From: Motilibacter aurantiacus
GTDB lineage: Bacteria; Actinomycetota; Actinomycetes; Motilibacterales; Motilibacteraceae
Direction: 5' to 3'
NCBI RefSeq assembly: GCF_011250645.1
Contig: NZ_JAANNO010000005.1
Location: 26,846-90,845, forward strand
DNA length: 64,000 nt
Each line of letters starts with the position of its first letter. Positions within the stretch are counted from its first letter, which is position 1. Below are positions 16,298 through 24,747 of this stretch, one piece after another. The notes beneath the pieces are model-generated. The model had not been told where the DNA came from, did not search any database, and saw nothing but the letters and a program-made list of their open reading frames with translations. Both the position numbers and the translations under genes were made by a program.

Positions 16298-16813
16298 GTG
16301 CTTCGCCTGCTCCTGCTCGCCGACACCCACGTGCCCAAGCGGGCGCGCGACCTGCCGGCCCAGGTGTGGGAGCAGGTCGAGGCCGCCGACGTGGTGCTCC
16401 ACGCCGGCGACTGGGTGGACGTGCCGCTCCTCGACGCCCTCGAGGAGCGGGCGCGCCGCCTGGTCGCCGTCGTCGGCAACAACGACGGCCCGGCCCTGCG
16501 CGCCCGGCTGCCCGAGGGCGCGCGCGTCGAGCTGGAGGGCGTGCGCTTCGCGGTCGTCCACGAGACCGGGCAGTCGGCGGGGCGCGAGGCCCGCATGGAG
16601 CAGGCCTACCCCGACGTCGACGTCCTGGTGTTCGGGCACAGCCACATCCCCTGGGACACCACGACGCCGCGCGGCCTGCGGCTGCTCAACCCCGGGTCCC
16701 CCACCGACCGGCGCCGCCAGCCGGCCTGCACCTACATGACCGCCGAGGTGCGCGACGGCGAGCTCGGGGACGTGGCGCTGCACGCGCTGCCCTTGCGTAC
16801 GCTCCCCCGGTGA
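16298..16813 (+). CDS. YfcE/MJ0936-type metallophosphoesterase
   Basis: A 171-aa calcineurin-like phosphodiesterase of the small YfcE type. It shows all five metal-site motifs: LLADTHV, HAGDWVD, VVGNNDG, FGHSHIP and NPGSPTD. Family members hydrolyse phosphodiesters such as cyclic nucleotides in vitro; the physiological substrate is mostly unknown. The GTG is 8 nt after the helicase stop, and the stop overlaps the next gene in GTGA, indicating a helicase-phosphoesterase-hydrolase operon. Confidence 0.9.
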   Translation: MLRLLLLADTHVPKRARDLPAQVWEQVEAADVVLHAGDWVDVPLLDALEERARRLVAVVGNNDGPALRARLPEGARVELEGVRFAVVHETGQSAGREARMEQAYPDVDVLVFGHSHIPWDTTTPRGLRLLNPGSPTDRRRQPACTYMTAEVRDGELGDVALHALPLRTLPR

Positions 16814-17676
16814 GCCCGACCCGCCCCGTCGTCCTTCCCGCCGGCGTCCGCCCGCTCGACGTCCCGGTCGGGGCGGACGCGCTCGCGGGTCTGGAGGCCC
16901 TGCCGCCGGGCGAGCCGCGGGGCACGGCCCTGCTGGTGCCCGGCTACACGGGCTCCAAGGAGGACTTCCTCGCGCTGCTGCCCTTGCTCGCCGCCGGCGG
17001 ATACCGCGCGGTGGCGGTCGACCAGCGCGGCCAGCACGAGTCCCCGCGCGCGGAGCGCCCGGAGGGGTACGACGTCCCGGCCCTCGCCGGCGACGTCCTC
17101 GCCGCGGCAGGCGCGCTGGACGAGCGCGGCGTCCACCTGCTCGGCCACTCCTTCGGCGGGCTCGTCGTCCAGGCGGCGGCGATCGCGGCGCCCGAGCGGC
17201 TGCGCAGCCTCACCCTGCTGGCCACCGGGCCCGGCGCGGTGCCCGAGGGGCCGCGGACGGCCGACCTGCGCCTCGTCCGGTCCTCCCTGCCGACCATCCC
17301 CATGGACGTCGCCTGGGACGTCAAGCGCGCCCGCGAGCTGGCCGCCGGCGTGCCGCCCGAGGCGCCGGAGGCCCAGGAGTTCCTCCGCGCGCGCTGGATG
17401 GGCACCAGCCCCGAGAGCCTGGTGCGCATCGCCGTGACCCTGCTCGAGGCTCCGGACCGGGTCGGGGAGCTGCAGTCCCGGCTGGCCGGGGCCGGGGTCC
17501 CGGTGCTCGTCCTCAACGGCGACCGCGACGACGCGTGGCCGCCGGCCGTGCAGGCGCAGATGGCGCAGCGGCTGGGGGCGGCGTACGTCTCCTTGCCCGG
17601 AGTGGGCCACTCCCCCAACTACGAGGCGCCCGAGGCGACCGCCGCCGCGCTGCTGGAGCACTGGGCGAGAGCCTAG
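16810..17676 (+). CDS. Alpha/beta hydrolase
   Basis: A 288-aa alpha/beta hydrolase fold protein. Visible elements: VPGYTGSKED (oxyanion loop region), AVDQRGQHES, LGHSFGGLV with the nucleophilic Ser, LNGDRDDAWPP with the acid, and PGVGHSPN with the catalytic His. No signal peptide. It is closest to esterase/lipase-like or acylglycerol-lipase-like hydrolases; the substrate is unknown. Its TAG stop and the convergent pseudogene's stop share the palindrome CTAG (17673-17676). Confidence 0.9.
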   Translation: MSPTRPVVLPAGVRPLDVPVGADALAGLEALPPGEPRGTALLVPGYTGSKEDFLALLPLLAAGGYRAVAVDQRGQHESPRAERPEGYDVPALAGDVLAAAGALDERGVHLLGHSFGGLVVQAAAIAAPERLRSLTLLATGPGAVPEGPRTADLRLVRSSLPTIPMDVAWDVKRARELAAGVPPEAPEAQEFLRARWMGTSPESLVRIAVTLLEAPDRVGELQSRLAGAGVPVLVLNGDRDDAWPPAVQAQMAQRLGAAYVSLPGVGHSPNYEAPEATAAALLEHWARA

Positions 17677-18916
17677 AGCCGCCCGCGCGCGGCGGGCACC
17701 GGCGAGCGCCGGCACCCGCGCCCGAGAGCGGGCCGGGCCCAGCCCTCGCTGTCGTCCAGCGCCTGCAGCCCGCGCAGCACCGCCCGGGCGGCGGCGACCA
17801 GGGCCGCGCGTGCCGCGAGGTCGGCGGCGTCGCCCTTGACCTGGTTCTCCATGCGGGCCACGAACTGCTGCAGGTAGCCCAGCGCCGGGGCCTCCCGCCC
17901 GGCCTGCGCTGCGACGACCGCCCGGTCGAGCCGCTCGCGCAGGTTGCCGGCGGTGCGGTCGCTGATGGTCCCGTCGGTGACGTACGCCGCGAGCAGGCCG
18001 CCGATCTCCTGCAGCGCCGAGGCCCAGCTCTCGCGGTACTCCAGCTGCACGAACGGCACGGTGCGCGCCTGCCGCGGGCCGTGGGACCGGTAGTCCTGGG
18101 TGTTCTTCCACCAGCCGCGCAGGTGCGCGGTGGGTGTGACGACCCCGCGGTCGAGCTGGACGTTGGACAGCGAGGAGCTGTACTCCAGCACGATGTCGTT
18201 CACGCCGTCGACCAGGTGGTCGCTGATGTCGGCGACCGGCTCGGTCCAGCTGATGCCGCCGGTCCAGAGGTCCTTGCCCACGAGCGGCACCTGCCGCCCG
18301 GTGCCGTCGTCGATCGTCGGATCGTCGGCTTGCCGACCCCGCCCACGTCCCGGCGCACCTTCGTGGGGTTGGTGCTGACGCGGCCGCCGACCTTGCGTCC
18401 GTTGACCCACACCTCCGCGTAGGCGGCATAGGCGTCACGCAGGTCCGACTGGCGCTCGCCGAACGGCGGGACCTGGGCTCCCGTCTCCGTGGACAGGACG
18501 TTGCTCTCCAGCTTGGCGCCACCGGTCCACAGTCGGAAGATGACGACCTGGTCGTACTGGTTGAAGTTCTCCGCCTCCGGATGGTCGACCGCCATGATGG
18601 GCTCGGAGGTCTCGACGGCGACCCCGTAGGAGATCTGTGCCCGGGTCTCGATCCCGACGGAGTTCAGCCACTCCCTGAGCGGCGTCAGCATGCGCCGCCT
18701 CGCCCAGCCACCAGCGCACGTCGGTGCTGCAGACCCGGTCAGGGTCGACGTACCTGCTCTCGAGGCTGCGGGCGAAGGAGGCGGCCTCGCCGGCCCCCGA
18801 CGCACGGGGCAGCGGGGCCGGCGCGGCAGCCGCCGGCGCGGTGAGCGCGAGATCGGTGGTGAGCAGCAGGCAGGCGCCTCCGGCGGCACCCGTCAGGACT
18901 TCCGGCGGGTAGGCAT
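17673..18916 (-). pseudogene. Secreted FIMAH-like protein gene broken by frameshifts
   Basis: Three frames carry consecutive parts of one protein. Near 18910-18780 there is a basic start (MPTRRKS at 18916, other frame), then a signal-peptide core (GACLLLTTDLALTAPAAAA) and DVRWWLGEAAHADA. From about 18690 to 18320 follows EWLNSVGIETRAQISYG, FNQYDQVVIFRLW, AYAEVWVNGRKVGGRV and STNPTKVRRDVGG in a second frame. From about 18311 to 17673 comes DDGTGRQVPLVGKDLW, VNDIVLEYSSSLSNVQLDRG and a helical C-terminus (VARMENQVKGDAADLAARA) resembling FIMAH domains, back in the first frame. One frameshift is explained by an 8-bp duplication. The others need single-base changes near 18690 and 18900. Sequencing error is the alternative. 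Confidence 0.75.
18312..18327 (+). repeat. 8-bp tandem duplication causing a frameshift
   Basis: GATCGTCG occurs twice in direct succession. Removing one copy restores one frame across the site on the minus strand (KPTIDDGTGRQ), so the duplication is the likely inactivating event here. Confidence 0.75.
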
Positions 18917-19138
18917 CGTCGACTCCCAGGAACGGTGGGCGGGTGGACGTCCGTACGGCGCGGCTCCTTCGGCAGCGCACGACGGGGAGGCGCCGCGGCA
19001 CGTGCTGGAACGGTCCAGAGCCACCGGCCGGCGCGTTGCTCGACGACGGTAGGGGCCCTCCCCCGCGAACGACAAGGGCCGTGTCCGGACAGGGCCATCG
19101 CGGCCCGCGCGGCCGTTCCCCTCGCCCGCTCCGGCGCC

Positions 19139-19144
19139 TAGGCT
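19139..19144 (+). promoter_or_regulatory. -10 box of a probable leaderless promoter
   Basis: TAGGCT lies 6 nt before the GTG at 19151. The 19151 gene lacks a Shine-Dalgarno sequence. The 230 nt upstream (18917-19150) show nothing else. Confidence 0.45.
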
Positions 19145-19150
19145 GCCGTT

Positions 19151-20182
19151 GTGCGTGAGCTGCTCGCGTCCGGGGCCGACGGCGAGCGCTGGGTCGCGCC
19201 GCGGACGCGGGGGGCCGAGGAGCCCGAGGAGGTCCGGCTCACCCCGGACGGCGAGCCGCCCGACGACGGGACGGCCCCCGCCGAGCAGCCGGGGCGCTCA
19301 GGGCGGGGGCACCCGGCACGCGGCTGGCTCGCGGTCCTGCTGGCGGCCGCCGTGGGGGCGGGGGCCGGCGCGTGGGCCCAGGCCGCCCGCCACGACGCTG
19401 CGGCCGAGCGGGCCGCCGACTCGGCAGTGAGCCTCGTCGTCGTCGGGGCCGTCCCCGCCGGGGAGCGGCCCGGCCGGAGCCTCGACGTCGAGGTCGAGCT
19501 CCACAACGCCGGGCCGCGGCCGGTGACCCTGCTCGACGTCCGCCCCGGGGACGGGCTGGAGGCTCTCGGCAAGCCGCGGATCCGTGTCCCGCGCATCGAG
19601 CCCGGCGCCCGGGGGCGCGCGCAGCTGACGATCCCCGCCCCCGGGTGCGACGGGAGGGGCCTCGTCGACGAGGTGGTCGTGCGGGTCCGGACCGCGGACG
19701 GGACCGATCAGGAGGCGCAGGTGCCGAGCAACGAGCTGATCGGCGGCTGGGGCCTGCGCTGCGGGGGGGCGAGCTTCCAGGAGGCGTACACCGGGCTGAG
19801 CGTCGCCGCCACCGAGCGGCTGGACGCGCGCACCACCCGGCTCGTCCTCGACATCAACCCGCTGAGCCCCGGGCAGGACGCCGACGCTGCGTACGTGGAG
19901 GGCATCTCGACGCAGATCGGTGGCGTACGGCTGCGGCCGGTGAGCCTGCTGCCGGTCGGGCTGACGGCGACCGAGGGCGGCCAGCTGGTCGTCGACCTCA
20001 CCGTCGGCCGCTGCGCGCAGGTCCAGCCGCCCGTGGAGTGGTCACAGGGCGGCCTGCAGGTGCACGGCCGCATGGTCGACTCCTCCGGCCCCGCCGAGAC
20101 GGTGCACTGGATGGACACCCCCGTCGTCGTCGCGTTCGCGAGCGCCCTCGCGCGGGCCTGTCCCGACCTCGAGCTGCGCTGA
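19151..20182 (+). CDS. Membrane-anchored protein of unknown function
   Basis: A 343-aa protein, not recognised. The N-terminal 55 residues are charged and cytoplasmic-looking. A single transmembrane helix follows (WLAVLLAAAVGAGAGAWA, about 58-76), then a roughly 260-residue beta-rich extracytoplasmic part. It includes a CARDB-like stretch (DVEVELHNAGPRPVTLLDV) and cysteines in IPAPGCDG, LRCGG, GRCAQ and ARACPDL that could form disulfides. The topology suggests a cell-surface protein. Transcription is probably leaderless. Confidence 0.75.
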   Translation: MRELLASGADGERWVAPRTRGAEEPEEVRLTPDGEPPDDGTAPAEQPGRSGRGHPARGWLAVLLAAAVGAGAGAWAQAARHDAAAERAADSAVSLVVVGAVPAGERPGRSLDVEVELHNAGPRPVTLLDVRPGDGLEALGKPRIRVPRIEPGARGRAQLTIPAPGCDGRGLVDEVVVRVRTADGTDQEAQVPSNELIGGWGLRCGGASFQEAYTGLSVAATERLDARTTRLVLDINPLSPGQDADAAYVEGISTQIGGVRLRPVSLLPVGLTATEGGQLVVDLTVGRCAQVQPPVEWSQGGLQVHGRMVDSSGPAETVHWMDTPVVVAFASALARACPDLELR

Positions 20183-20189
20183 GAGCCGG

Positions 20190-20801
20190 TCAGGCGACCT
20201 CGGTGACGAACGCGCGCACCGCGTCCGCGACCAGCTGCACGGCGATGGCCGACAGCAGCAGGCCCGCGATGCGGCTGACGAGCACGACGCCGCTCTCCCG
20301 GATCACCCGGATGATGACGAGCGAGTAGCGCATCGTCAGCCAGAGCACGAAGTGCACCGCGACCACGCCCGCGGCCAGGGCCACGGCGTCCGCCGTGTCG
20401 TCGACCCGGCGGACGAACACCATCGTGGCCACGATGGCGCCCGGCCCGGCCAGCAACGGTGTCCCCAGCGGCACCAGGGCGACGTTGACGTCGCGCGAGG
20501 CGACCGTCTCGCTCTCCTGGCCCGTGAGCAGCTGCAGCGCGACGAGGAGCAGCAGCAGCCCACCGGCGCACTGCAGTGCAGGAAGTGTGATTCCGAGGTA
20601 GTCCAGCAGCTGCTGGCCGAACAGCGCGAACGCCGTGATGACCAGCAGCGCGACGGAGGCCGCCTGCCACGCGGTGCGACGGCGGACGGCCGGTGAGCGC
20701 CCGCTCGTGAGGCTGAGGAAGAGCGGGATCGTGCCGGGCGGGTCGACGATCACGAAGAGCGTCACGAAGACCTCGCCGAAGAACCTCCACTCGCTACCCA
20801 C
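20190..20801 (-). CDS. MarC family integral membrane protein
   Basis: A 203-aa protein with about six transmembrane helices and the family hallmarks IVDPPGTIPLFLSLT in helix 1 and VPLGTPLLAGPGAI in the middle. MarC/YhgN proteins were once linked to multiple antibiotic resistance, but that role was not confirmed and the transported substrate is unknown. It starts at GTG inside the last codons of the PHP gene (8-nt overlap), so the two are co-translated, and it ends 7 nt from the convergent 19151 gene. Confidence 0.9.
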   Translation of the reverse strand: MGSEWRFFGEVFVTLFVIVDPPGTIPLFLSLTSGRSPAVRRRTAWQAASVALLVITAFALFGQQLLDYLGITLPALQCAGGLLLLLVALQLLTGQESETVASRDVNVALVPLGTPLLAGPGAIVATMVFVRRVDDTADAVALAAGVVAVHFVLWLTMRYSLVIIRVIRESGVVLVSRIAGLLLSAIAVQLVADAVRAFVTEVA

Positions 20802-21642
20802 GGAGCACTCCGATGTCGCCGGTGGCCTGTGCGGCCAGTTCCTCCAGCGCGGCGGGCGCCGTCAGGTGCTCGCCGAGCCGGTTGGCCTTCCCCCGGCCGT
20901 GGTAGTCGCTCGACCCCGTCACGACGAGGCCCAGCTCGGCCGCCAGGCCGAGCAGCCGGCGGATGTCGGCCGCCGAGTGGTCGCGGTGGTGGACCTCGAG
21001 CCCGGCCAGCCCGGCGGACGCCATCGCGACGACCGCCGAGTCGTCCAGCACCTTGCCCCGGTGCCGGGCGAACGGGTGGGCCAGGACGGGCACTCCCCCG
21101 GCGGCGCGCACGGCGCGGATGGCGACGAGCGGGTCGAGCGCCTCGTGCCGCACGTAGAACTCGCTGCGGCTGTGCAGCCACTCGCGGAAGGCCTCCCCGC
21201 GGTCCGCCACGACCCCCTTCGCGACGAGCGCGTCGGCGATGTGCGGGCGCCCCACGGTCGCGCCCTCCTCGACGCGGTCGAGCACCTCGGCCCAGGTCAC
21301 GTCCACGCCGGCGGACCGGAGCCGGTCGACGATGGCCTTGGTGCGCGGCACGCGGCTGTCGCGCACCACGGCGAGGGCGTCGGCCAACGCGGGGCCGGAG
21401 GGGTCGAACAGGTAGCCGAGCAGGTGCAGGCTGACGTCGCGGTAGCGGCAGGAGATCTCGGCGCCGCGGACGAGCGCGAGGCCCGGTGGCAGCGCCGCCG
21501 CGGCCTCCGCCCAGCCGAGCGTCGTGTCGTGGTCGGTGATCGCGACGACGTCCAGCCCGGCCGCCGCCGCGGCACGGACGAGCTCGGCAGGGGTCTCGGT
21601 CCCGTCGGAGGCGCGCGTGTGGGCGTGCAGGTCGATCCGCAT
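20794..21642 (-). CDS. PHP domain metal-dependent phosphoesterase
   Basis: A 282-aa PHP-fold hydrolase resembling 3',5'-nucleoside bisphosphate phosphatase/RNase AM-type proteins. Metal ligands are visible in DLHAHTRASDG, AITDHDT, GAEIS, GRPHIA, VLAHPF and SSDYHG, so the trinuclear site is complete. No signal peptide. It probably acts on short nucleotides. The ATG lies 9 nt after a TAGGCT -10 box, and the gene is coupled to marC downstream. In actinobacteria PHP, MarC and DUF6758 genes commonly lie together. Confidence 0.9.
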   Translation of the reverse strand: MRIDLHAHTRASDGTETPAELVRAAAAAGLDVVAITDHDTTLGWAEAAAALPPGLALVRGAEISCRYRDVSLHLLGYLFDPSGPALADALAVVRDSRVPRTKAIVDRLRSAGVDVTWAEVLDRVEEGATVGRPHIADALVAKGVVADRGEAFREWLHSRSEFYVRHEALDPLVAIRAVRAAGGVPVLAHPFARHRGKVLDDSAVVAMASAGLAGLEVHHRDHSAADIRRLLGLAAELGLVVTGSSDYHGRGKANRLGEHLTAPAALEELAAQATGDIGVLRG

Positions 21643-21651
21643 CGACCGGCA

Positions 21652-21657
21652 AGCCTA
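21652..21657 (-). promoter_or_regulatory. -10 box of a probable leaderless promoter for the PHP gene
   Basis: On the minus strand, TAGGCT ends 9 nt before the ATG at 21642. Confidence 0.45.
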
Positions 21658-21685
21658 GGGCCGCCGCCCCGCGGCCCCTCCCCCA

Positions 21686-22351
21686 CTAGCCCCGTGGCCC
21701 CGGGCCCGCGCTCGTCACGGGCGCGGCCGCGAGCCGGGGCGTGAGCGCGCCGACGGGGAGCAGCTCGATCTCGTGGCCGAGGTCGCGGGCGTCGGCCAGC
21801 CGGAGCCCCTCGAGCAGCAGCGCGCCCGCGCTCTCCGGCCAGAGCAGGACGTAGAGCCAGTGGCCGAGCGCCTCACCGACGTACGCCGCGCACCGCTCGT
21901 CACCCGAGACGCACCAGAGCGCGGTCGGGTGCCCGGCGGCGTCGACCTTGGCCGCCGGCCGGCCGTCCGGCAGCGACCCGGGGTCGGGCCCGGGCATCCC
22001 GGCGTAGCGCGCGCCCAGGCCGAGCCCGGGCTCCTCGGCCACGAGCAGCAACTCGCCCATGCCCCCGAGCGGCGCGGGGCCGCTCGCGGACACGGCGACG
22101 GCTCGCGCGCCCGTCCGGTCGTCCCCGGCCCAGGACACGCCGGTCACGACCCATGCATGCGGCAACGGCCAGGGCAGCCAGACCGGCACGCGGGAACGCC
22201 GGACCACGTCGGCGACCACCTCGACGGTGGGCTGGACGACCGGCTGCTGAGGAAGCACCGCGCCGTGCAACGAGCAGGCCCAGCCGCTCGACCAGAGGCC
22301 GGGAGGCTGGACGGCACCGCCGCAGCGCGGGCACGAAGGCTCGCCTTTCAT
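21686..22351 (-). CDS. DUF6758-type zinc-ribbon protein
   Basis: A 221-aa protein starting with a zinc-ribbon-like segment (SCPRCGG, then ACSLHG), followed by WLPWPLPHAWVVTGV and a phosphotransacetylase-like annotated region. This pattern is typical of the actinobacterial DUF6758 family, whose function is unknown. No membrane helix is evident. It lies upstream of the PHP and marC genes on the same strand with a 43-nt gap. The family name is from memory of the N-terminal pattern. Confidence 0.7.
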   Translation of the reverse strand: MKGEPSCPRCGGAVQPPGLWSSGWACSLHGAVLPQQPVVQPTVEVVADVVRRSRVPVWLPWPLPHAWVVTGVSWAGDDRTGARAVAVSASGPAPLGGMGELLLVAEEPGLGLGARYAGMPGPDPGSLPDGRPAAKVDAAGHPTALWCVSGDERCAAYVGEALGHWLYVLLWPESAGALLLEGLRLADARDLGHEIELLPVGALTPRLAAAPVTSAGPGPRG

Positions 22352-22399
22352 GACAGATCACGCTCCTCCGCCGCGCGCAGTCCCGTCAACTTCGCCCCC

Positions 22400-22405
22400 T
22401 ACGGT
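22400..22405 (+). promoter_or_regulatory. -10 box of a probable leaderless promoter for the Nudix gene
   Basis: TACGGT lies 6 nt before the ATG at 22412. Confidence 0.45.
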
Positions 22406-22411
22406 GCAACG

Positions 22412-22816
22412 ATGGGGAGCCTCGCCGTCGTGCCCGCCGTCGGCGGGGTCGTCACCGGGCCCGACGGGCGACTGCTCGTCGTGCAGCGGGCGCACGCCCC
22501 CTCCGCGGGTCTCTGGTCGGTCCCCGGCGGCAAGGTCGAGCCCGGCGAGGCCGACGAGGAGGCCGTCGCCCGCGAAGTGGCCGAGGAGACCGGGCTCACC
22601 GTGCGCGTCGGACGGCTGCTCGGCGAGGTGGACGTCCCCGGGGCCGGCGTGCTCTTCCGCGTCCGGGACTTCGCCTGCACCCCGGTAGGCGGCTCCCTCC
22701 TCGCGGGTGGCGACGCGCGGGAGGCGCGGTACGTCGACGGCGCTTCGCTGCGCGCGCTCCCCCTCGTCCCCGGGCTGCTGGCGGCGCTCGGGTCGTGGGG
22801 CGTGCTGCCCGCCTGA
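22412..22816 (+). CDS. Nudix hydrolase
   Basis: A 134-aa Nudix protein with a complete Nudix box: GGKVEPGEADEEAVAREVAEE, then TGL. Family members hydrolyse nucleoside diphosphates linked to another moiety (8-oxo-dGTP, ADP-ribose, NADH and others); the fold alone does not tell which. It has the short MutT/ADP-ribose-type length without extra domains. The ATG at 22412 is favoured because TACGGT lies 6 nt upstream and the longer frame is non-homologous. Confidence 0.9.
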   Translation: MGSLAVVPAVGGVVTGPDGRLLVVQRAHAPSAGLWSVPGGKVEPGEADEEAVAREVAEETGLTVRVGRLLGEVDVPGAGVLFRVRDFACTPVGGSLLAGGDAREARYVDGASLRALPLVPGLLAALGSWGVLPA

Positions 22817-22907
22817 CCGCCCGTCCCGTTTCCGGCCGGGCCCGGACGGGCACCTTCTCGCGCGGGGCTCGCCCCGTCCGTGTCACCGCCGTCGCCGAGG
22901 TCTCCTC

Positions 22908-23054
22908 ATGGCTCTGCTCGCCCTCCTGCTCCCGGTCCTCGCCGTGCTCGCGCTGGTCCTCACGGCCCGCCTCGAGTCGTGGATGCAGCCGTCCGCGCGG
23001 TACGCCCCGGCCGCGTCGCCGCCGCGCGAGGGCGCGGAGGCGACCGCCCGCTAG
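22908..23054 (+). CDS. Small single-pass membrane protein
   Basis: A 48-aa protein, not recognised by name. The N-terminal half is one hydrophobic helix (ALLALLLPVLAVLALVLTA) followed by RLESWM and a polar, probably cytoplasmic tail. CGAGG lies upstream of the ATG as a weak ribosome binding site. Tiny proteins of this layout are common in actinomycetes. It lies between the Nudix gene and the TIM-barrel gene on the same strand. Confidence 0.55.
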   Translation: MALLALLLPVLAVLALVLTARLESWMQPSARYAPAASPPREGAEATAR

Positions 23055-23092
23055 CGTGCGGTCGGGCCGCCGGCTACGGCATCCTTCGGCGG

Positions 23093-23935
23093 GTGCCCCT
23101 TCGCTTCGCGTACAACACCAACGGCCTCGCCCACCACCGGCTCGACGACGCCCTCCGACTGCTCGCGGACACCGGGTACGACGGGGTGGCCCTCACCCTG
23201 GACCACCACCACCTGGACCCGCTCGCCCCCGACGCCGAGGACGCCGCCCGCACGCTGCGCGCCCGGCTCGACGGGCTGGGCCTGGCGGTCATGGTCGAGA
23301 CCGGCGCCCGGTTCCTGCTCGACCCGCGCGACAAGCACGAGCCCACCTTCGTGACCGCGGACCCCGCGGGGCGGGCCCGCCGGGCCGAGTTCCTCGAGCG
23401 CGCCGTCGACCTGGCGGCCGTGCTCGGCGCGGAGACGGTGTCCTTCTGGGCCGGGGTGCCGAAGCCGGGGGTGGACCGCACGGCCGCCTGGGACTGGCTC
23501 GTCGAGGGCGTGGGCCGGGTCGCGCGCCACGCGGCGGGGCGCGGCGTCCCGCTGTCGTTCGAGCCCGAGCCCGGCATGCTGGTCGAGCACGCCGGCGAGT
23601 GGGAGCGGCTGCGCGACGCCCTCGACCCCGGGCTGCCGCCGCTGCGGCTGGCGCTGGACACGGGGCACTGCCTGGTGACCGGGTCCCTGTCGCCGCAGGA
23701 GGCGGTTCGGCGCTACGCGAGCCAGCTCGGCACCGTGGCCGTCGAGGACATGCGGCGCGGGGTGCACGAGCACCTGGCCTGGGGCGAGGGCGACATGGAC
23801 GTCCCGGCCGTGCTCGCCGCCCTGGATGCCGCGGGCTACGACCGGCTCGTCACCGTCGAGCTGTCCCGGGACAGCCACCGGGCGCACGAGCTCGTGCCGC
23901 GCACGATCGCGTACCTGCGTGCGTCCGCTCCCTGA
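23093..23935 (+). CDS. Sugar phosphate isomerase/epimerase-like TIM-barrel protein
   Basis: A 280-aa xylose-isomerase-like TIM barrel (AP endonuclease 2 superfamily). It shows FAYNTNGLAHH, GYDGVALTLDHHH, LSFEPEPGML, ALDTGHCL and VAVEDMRRGVHEH, then DRLVTVELSRDSH. The Glu, Asp and His residues at the strand ends match the metal-binding site of the fold. The pattern recalls EboE-like proteins, but no other ebo genes are nearby, so the pathway is open. The GTG start is 38 nt after the small membrane protein. The last 17 nt overlap the next gene. Confidence 0.8.
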   Translation: MPLRFAYNTNGLAHHRLDDALRLLADTGYDGVALTLDHHHLDPLAPDAEDAARTLRARLDGLGLAVMVETGARFLLDPRDKHEPTFVTADPAGRARRAEFLERAVDLAAVLGAETVSFWAGVPKPGVDRTAAWDWLVEGVGRVARHAAGRGVPLSFEPEPGMLVEHAGEWERLRDALDPGLPPLRLALDTGHCLVTGSLSPQEAVRRYASQLGTVAVEDMRRGVHEHLAWGEGDMDVPAVLAALDAAGYDRLVTVELSRDSHRAHELVPRTIAYLRASAP

Positions 23936-24668
23936 CACCGGGCGCGGCGGGCGGGCCGACCTCGCCGTCGCGGGCGTCGTGCTCGTCTGGGTCACCGCCG
24001 TGCTGCTGCTCGACCGGGGGGCGACGCTCGGCCAGCAACGCCTGCTCGGTGGCGCGACCTGGGCGCTGCTGCTGGGGCTGCTCGCCCGCGAGGCCCCGCT
24101 GGTGCGGGCCCAGACCGCCATCGTCGTGGCCTTTGCGACAGCGGTGGAGTACACCTTCTCCCCGCTGCTCGAGGTCTACCTCTACCGGCTGCCCGGCGTG
24201 CCGTGGTTCGTCCCGCCCGGGCACGGGCTGGTCTACCTCGCCGCGCTCGCCATCGGGCGCAGCCCGCAGGCCCGGGCCCGTGCCCGCCCGCTCGTCACGG
24301 CGACCGCGGTGGCCGGCACGGCGTACGCCGTCTGGGGGCTGGTGGGGCCCGGCCGGCTCGACGTGCTGGGCGCGTTCTGGCTGTGCTGCCTGCTGGGCTT
24401 CCTGCGCTGGGGGCGCTCGGCCCTGCTCTACGTCGGCGCCTTCGTCGTCGTGACCTACCTCGAGGTGCTCGGGACCGCCCTGCACGTCTGGGCCTGGCAG
24501 CCGTACGACCCGACCGGGCTGGTCCCGATCGGCAACCCGCCGAGCGGCGCGGCCGGGGGCTACGGCTGGTTCGACCTCGCCGCGGTGCTGGGCGCCCCCG
24601 CGCTGCTGCGCGCCGTGCGCCGGGCCCGCTCGCGCCTGCTGTGGCGACCGGCACCCGCGCAGCGTTAA
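23919..24668 (+). CDS. Polytopic membrane protein of unknown function
   Basis: A 249-aa protein with about seven hydrophobic helices, including LAVAGVVLVWVTAVLLLD, WALLLGLLA, LLYVGAFVVVTYLEVLG and FDLAAVLGAPALL. Polar signatures inside or near helices are EYTFSPLLEVYLYRLP, FVPPGHGLVYLAAL and HVWAWQPYDPTG, which may be functional. Not recognised as a named family. The GTG lies inside the epimerase-like gene (17-nt overlap), so the two are probably co-translated and may act together. Confidence 0.75.
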   Translation: MRPLPDTGRGGRADLAVAGVVLVWVTAVLLLDRGATLGQQRLLGGATWALLLGLLAREAPLVRAQTAIVVAFATAVEYTFSPLLEVYLYRLPGVPWFVPPGHGLVYLAALAIGRSPQARARARPLVTATAVAGTAYAVWGLVGPGRLDVLGAFWLCCLLGFLRWGRSALLYVGAFVVVTYLEVLGTALHVWAWQPYDPTGLVPIGNPPSGAAGGYGWFDLAAVLGAPALLRAVRRARSRLLWRPAPAQR

Positions 24669-24747
24669 GCGGGCGGCCCCGGCTGCCGATGCAGTAGGCG
24701 GCCGGGCTGTCCGGGCGAGGCAGCGACCAGGCAGAAGGGGTCAGCCG

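Noticed and set aside
18935..19158. Several short frames on both strands between the pseudogene and the 19151 gene
   Set aside because: No ribosome binding sites, no recognisable sequence, Arg/Pro-rich shadow composition.
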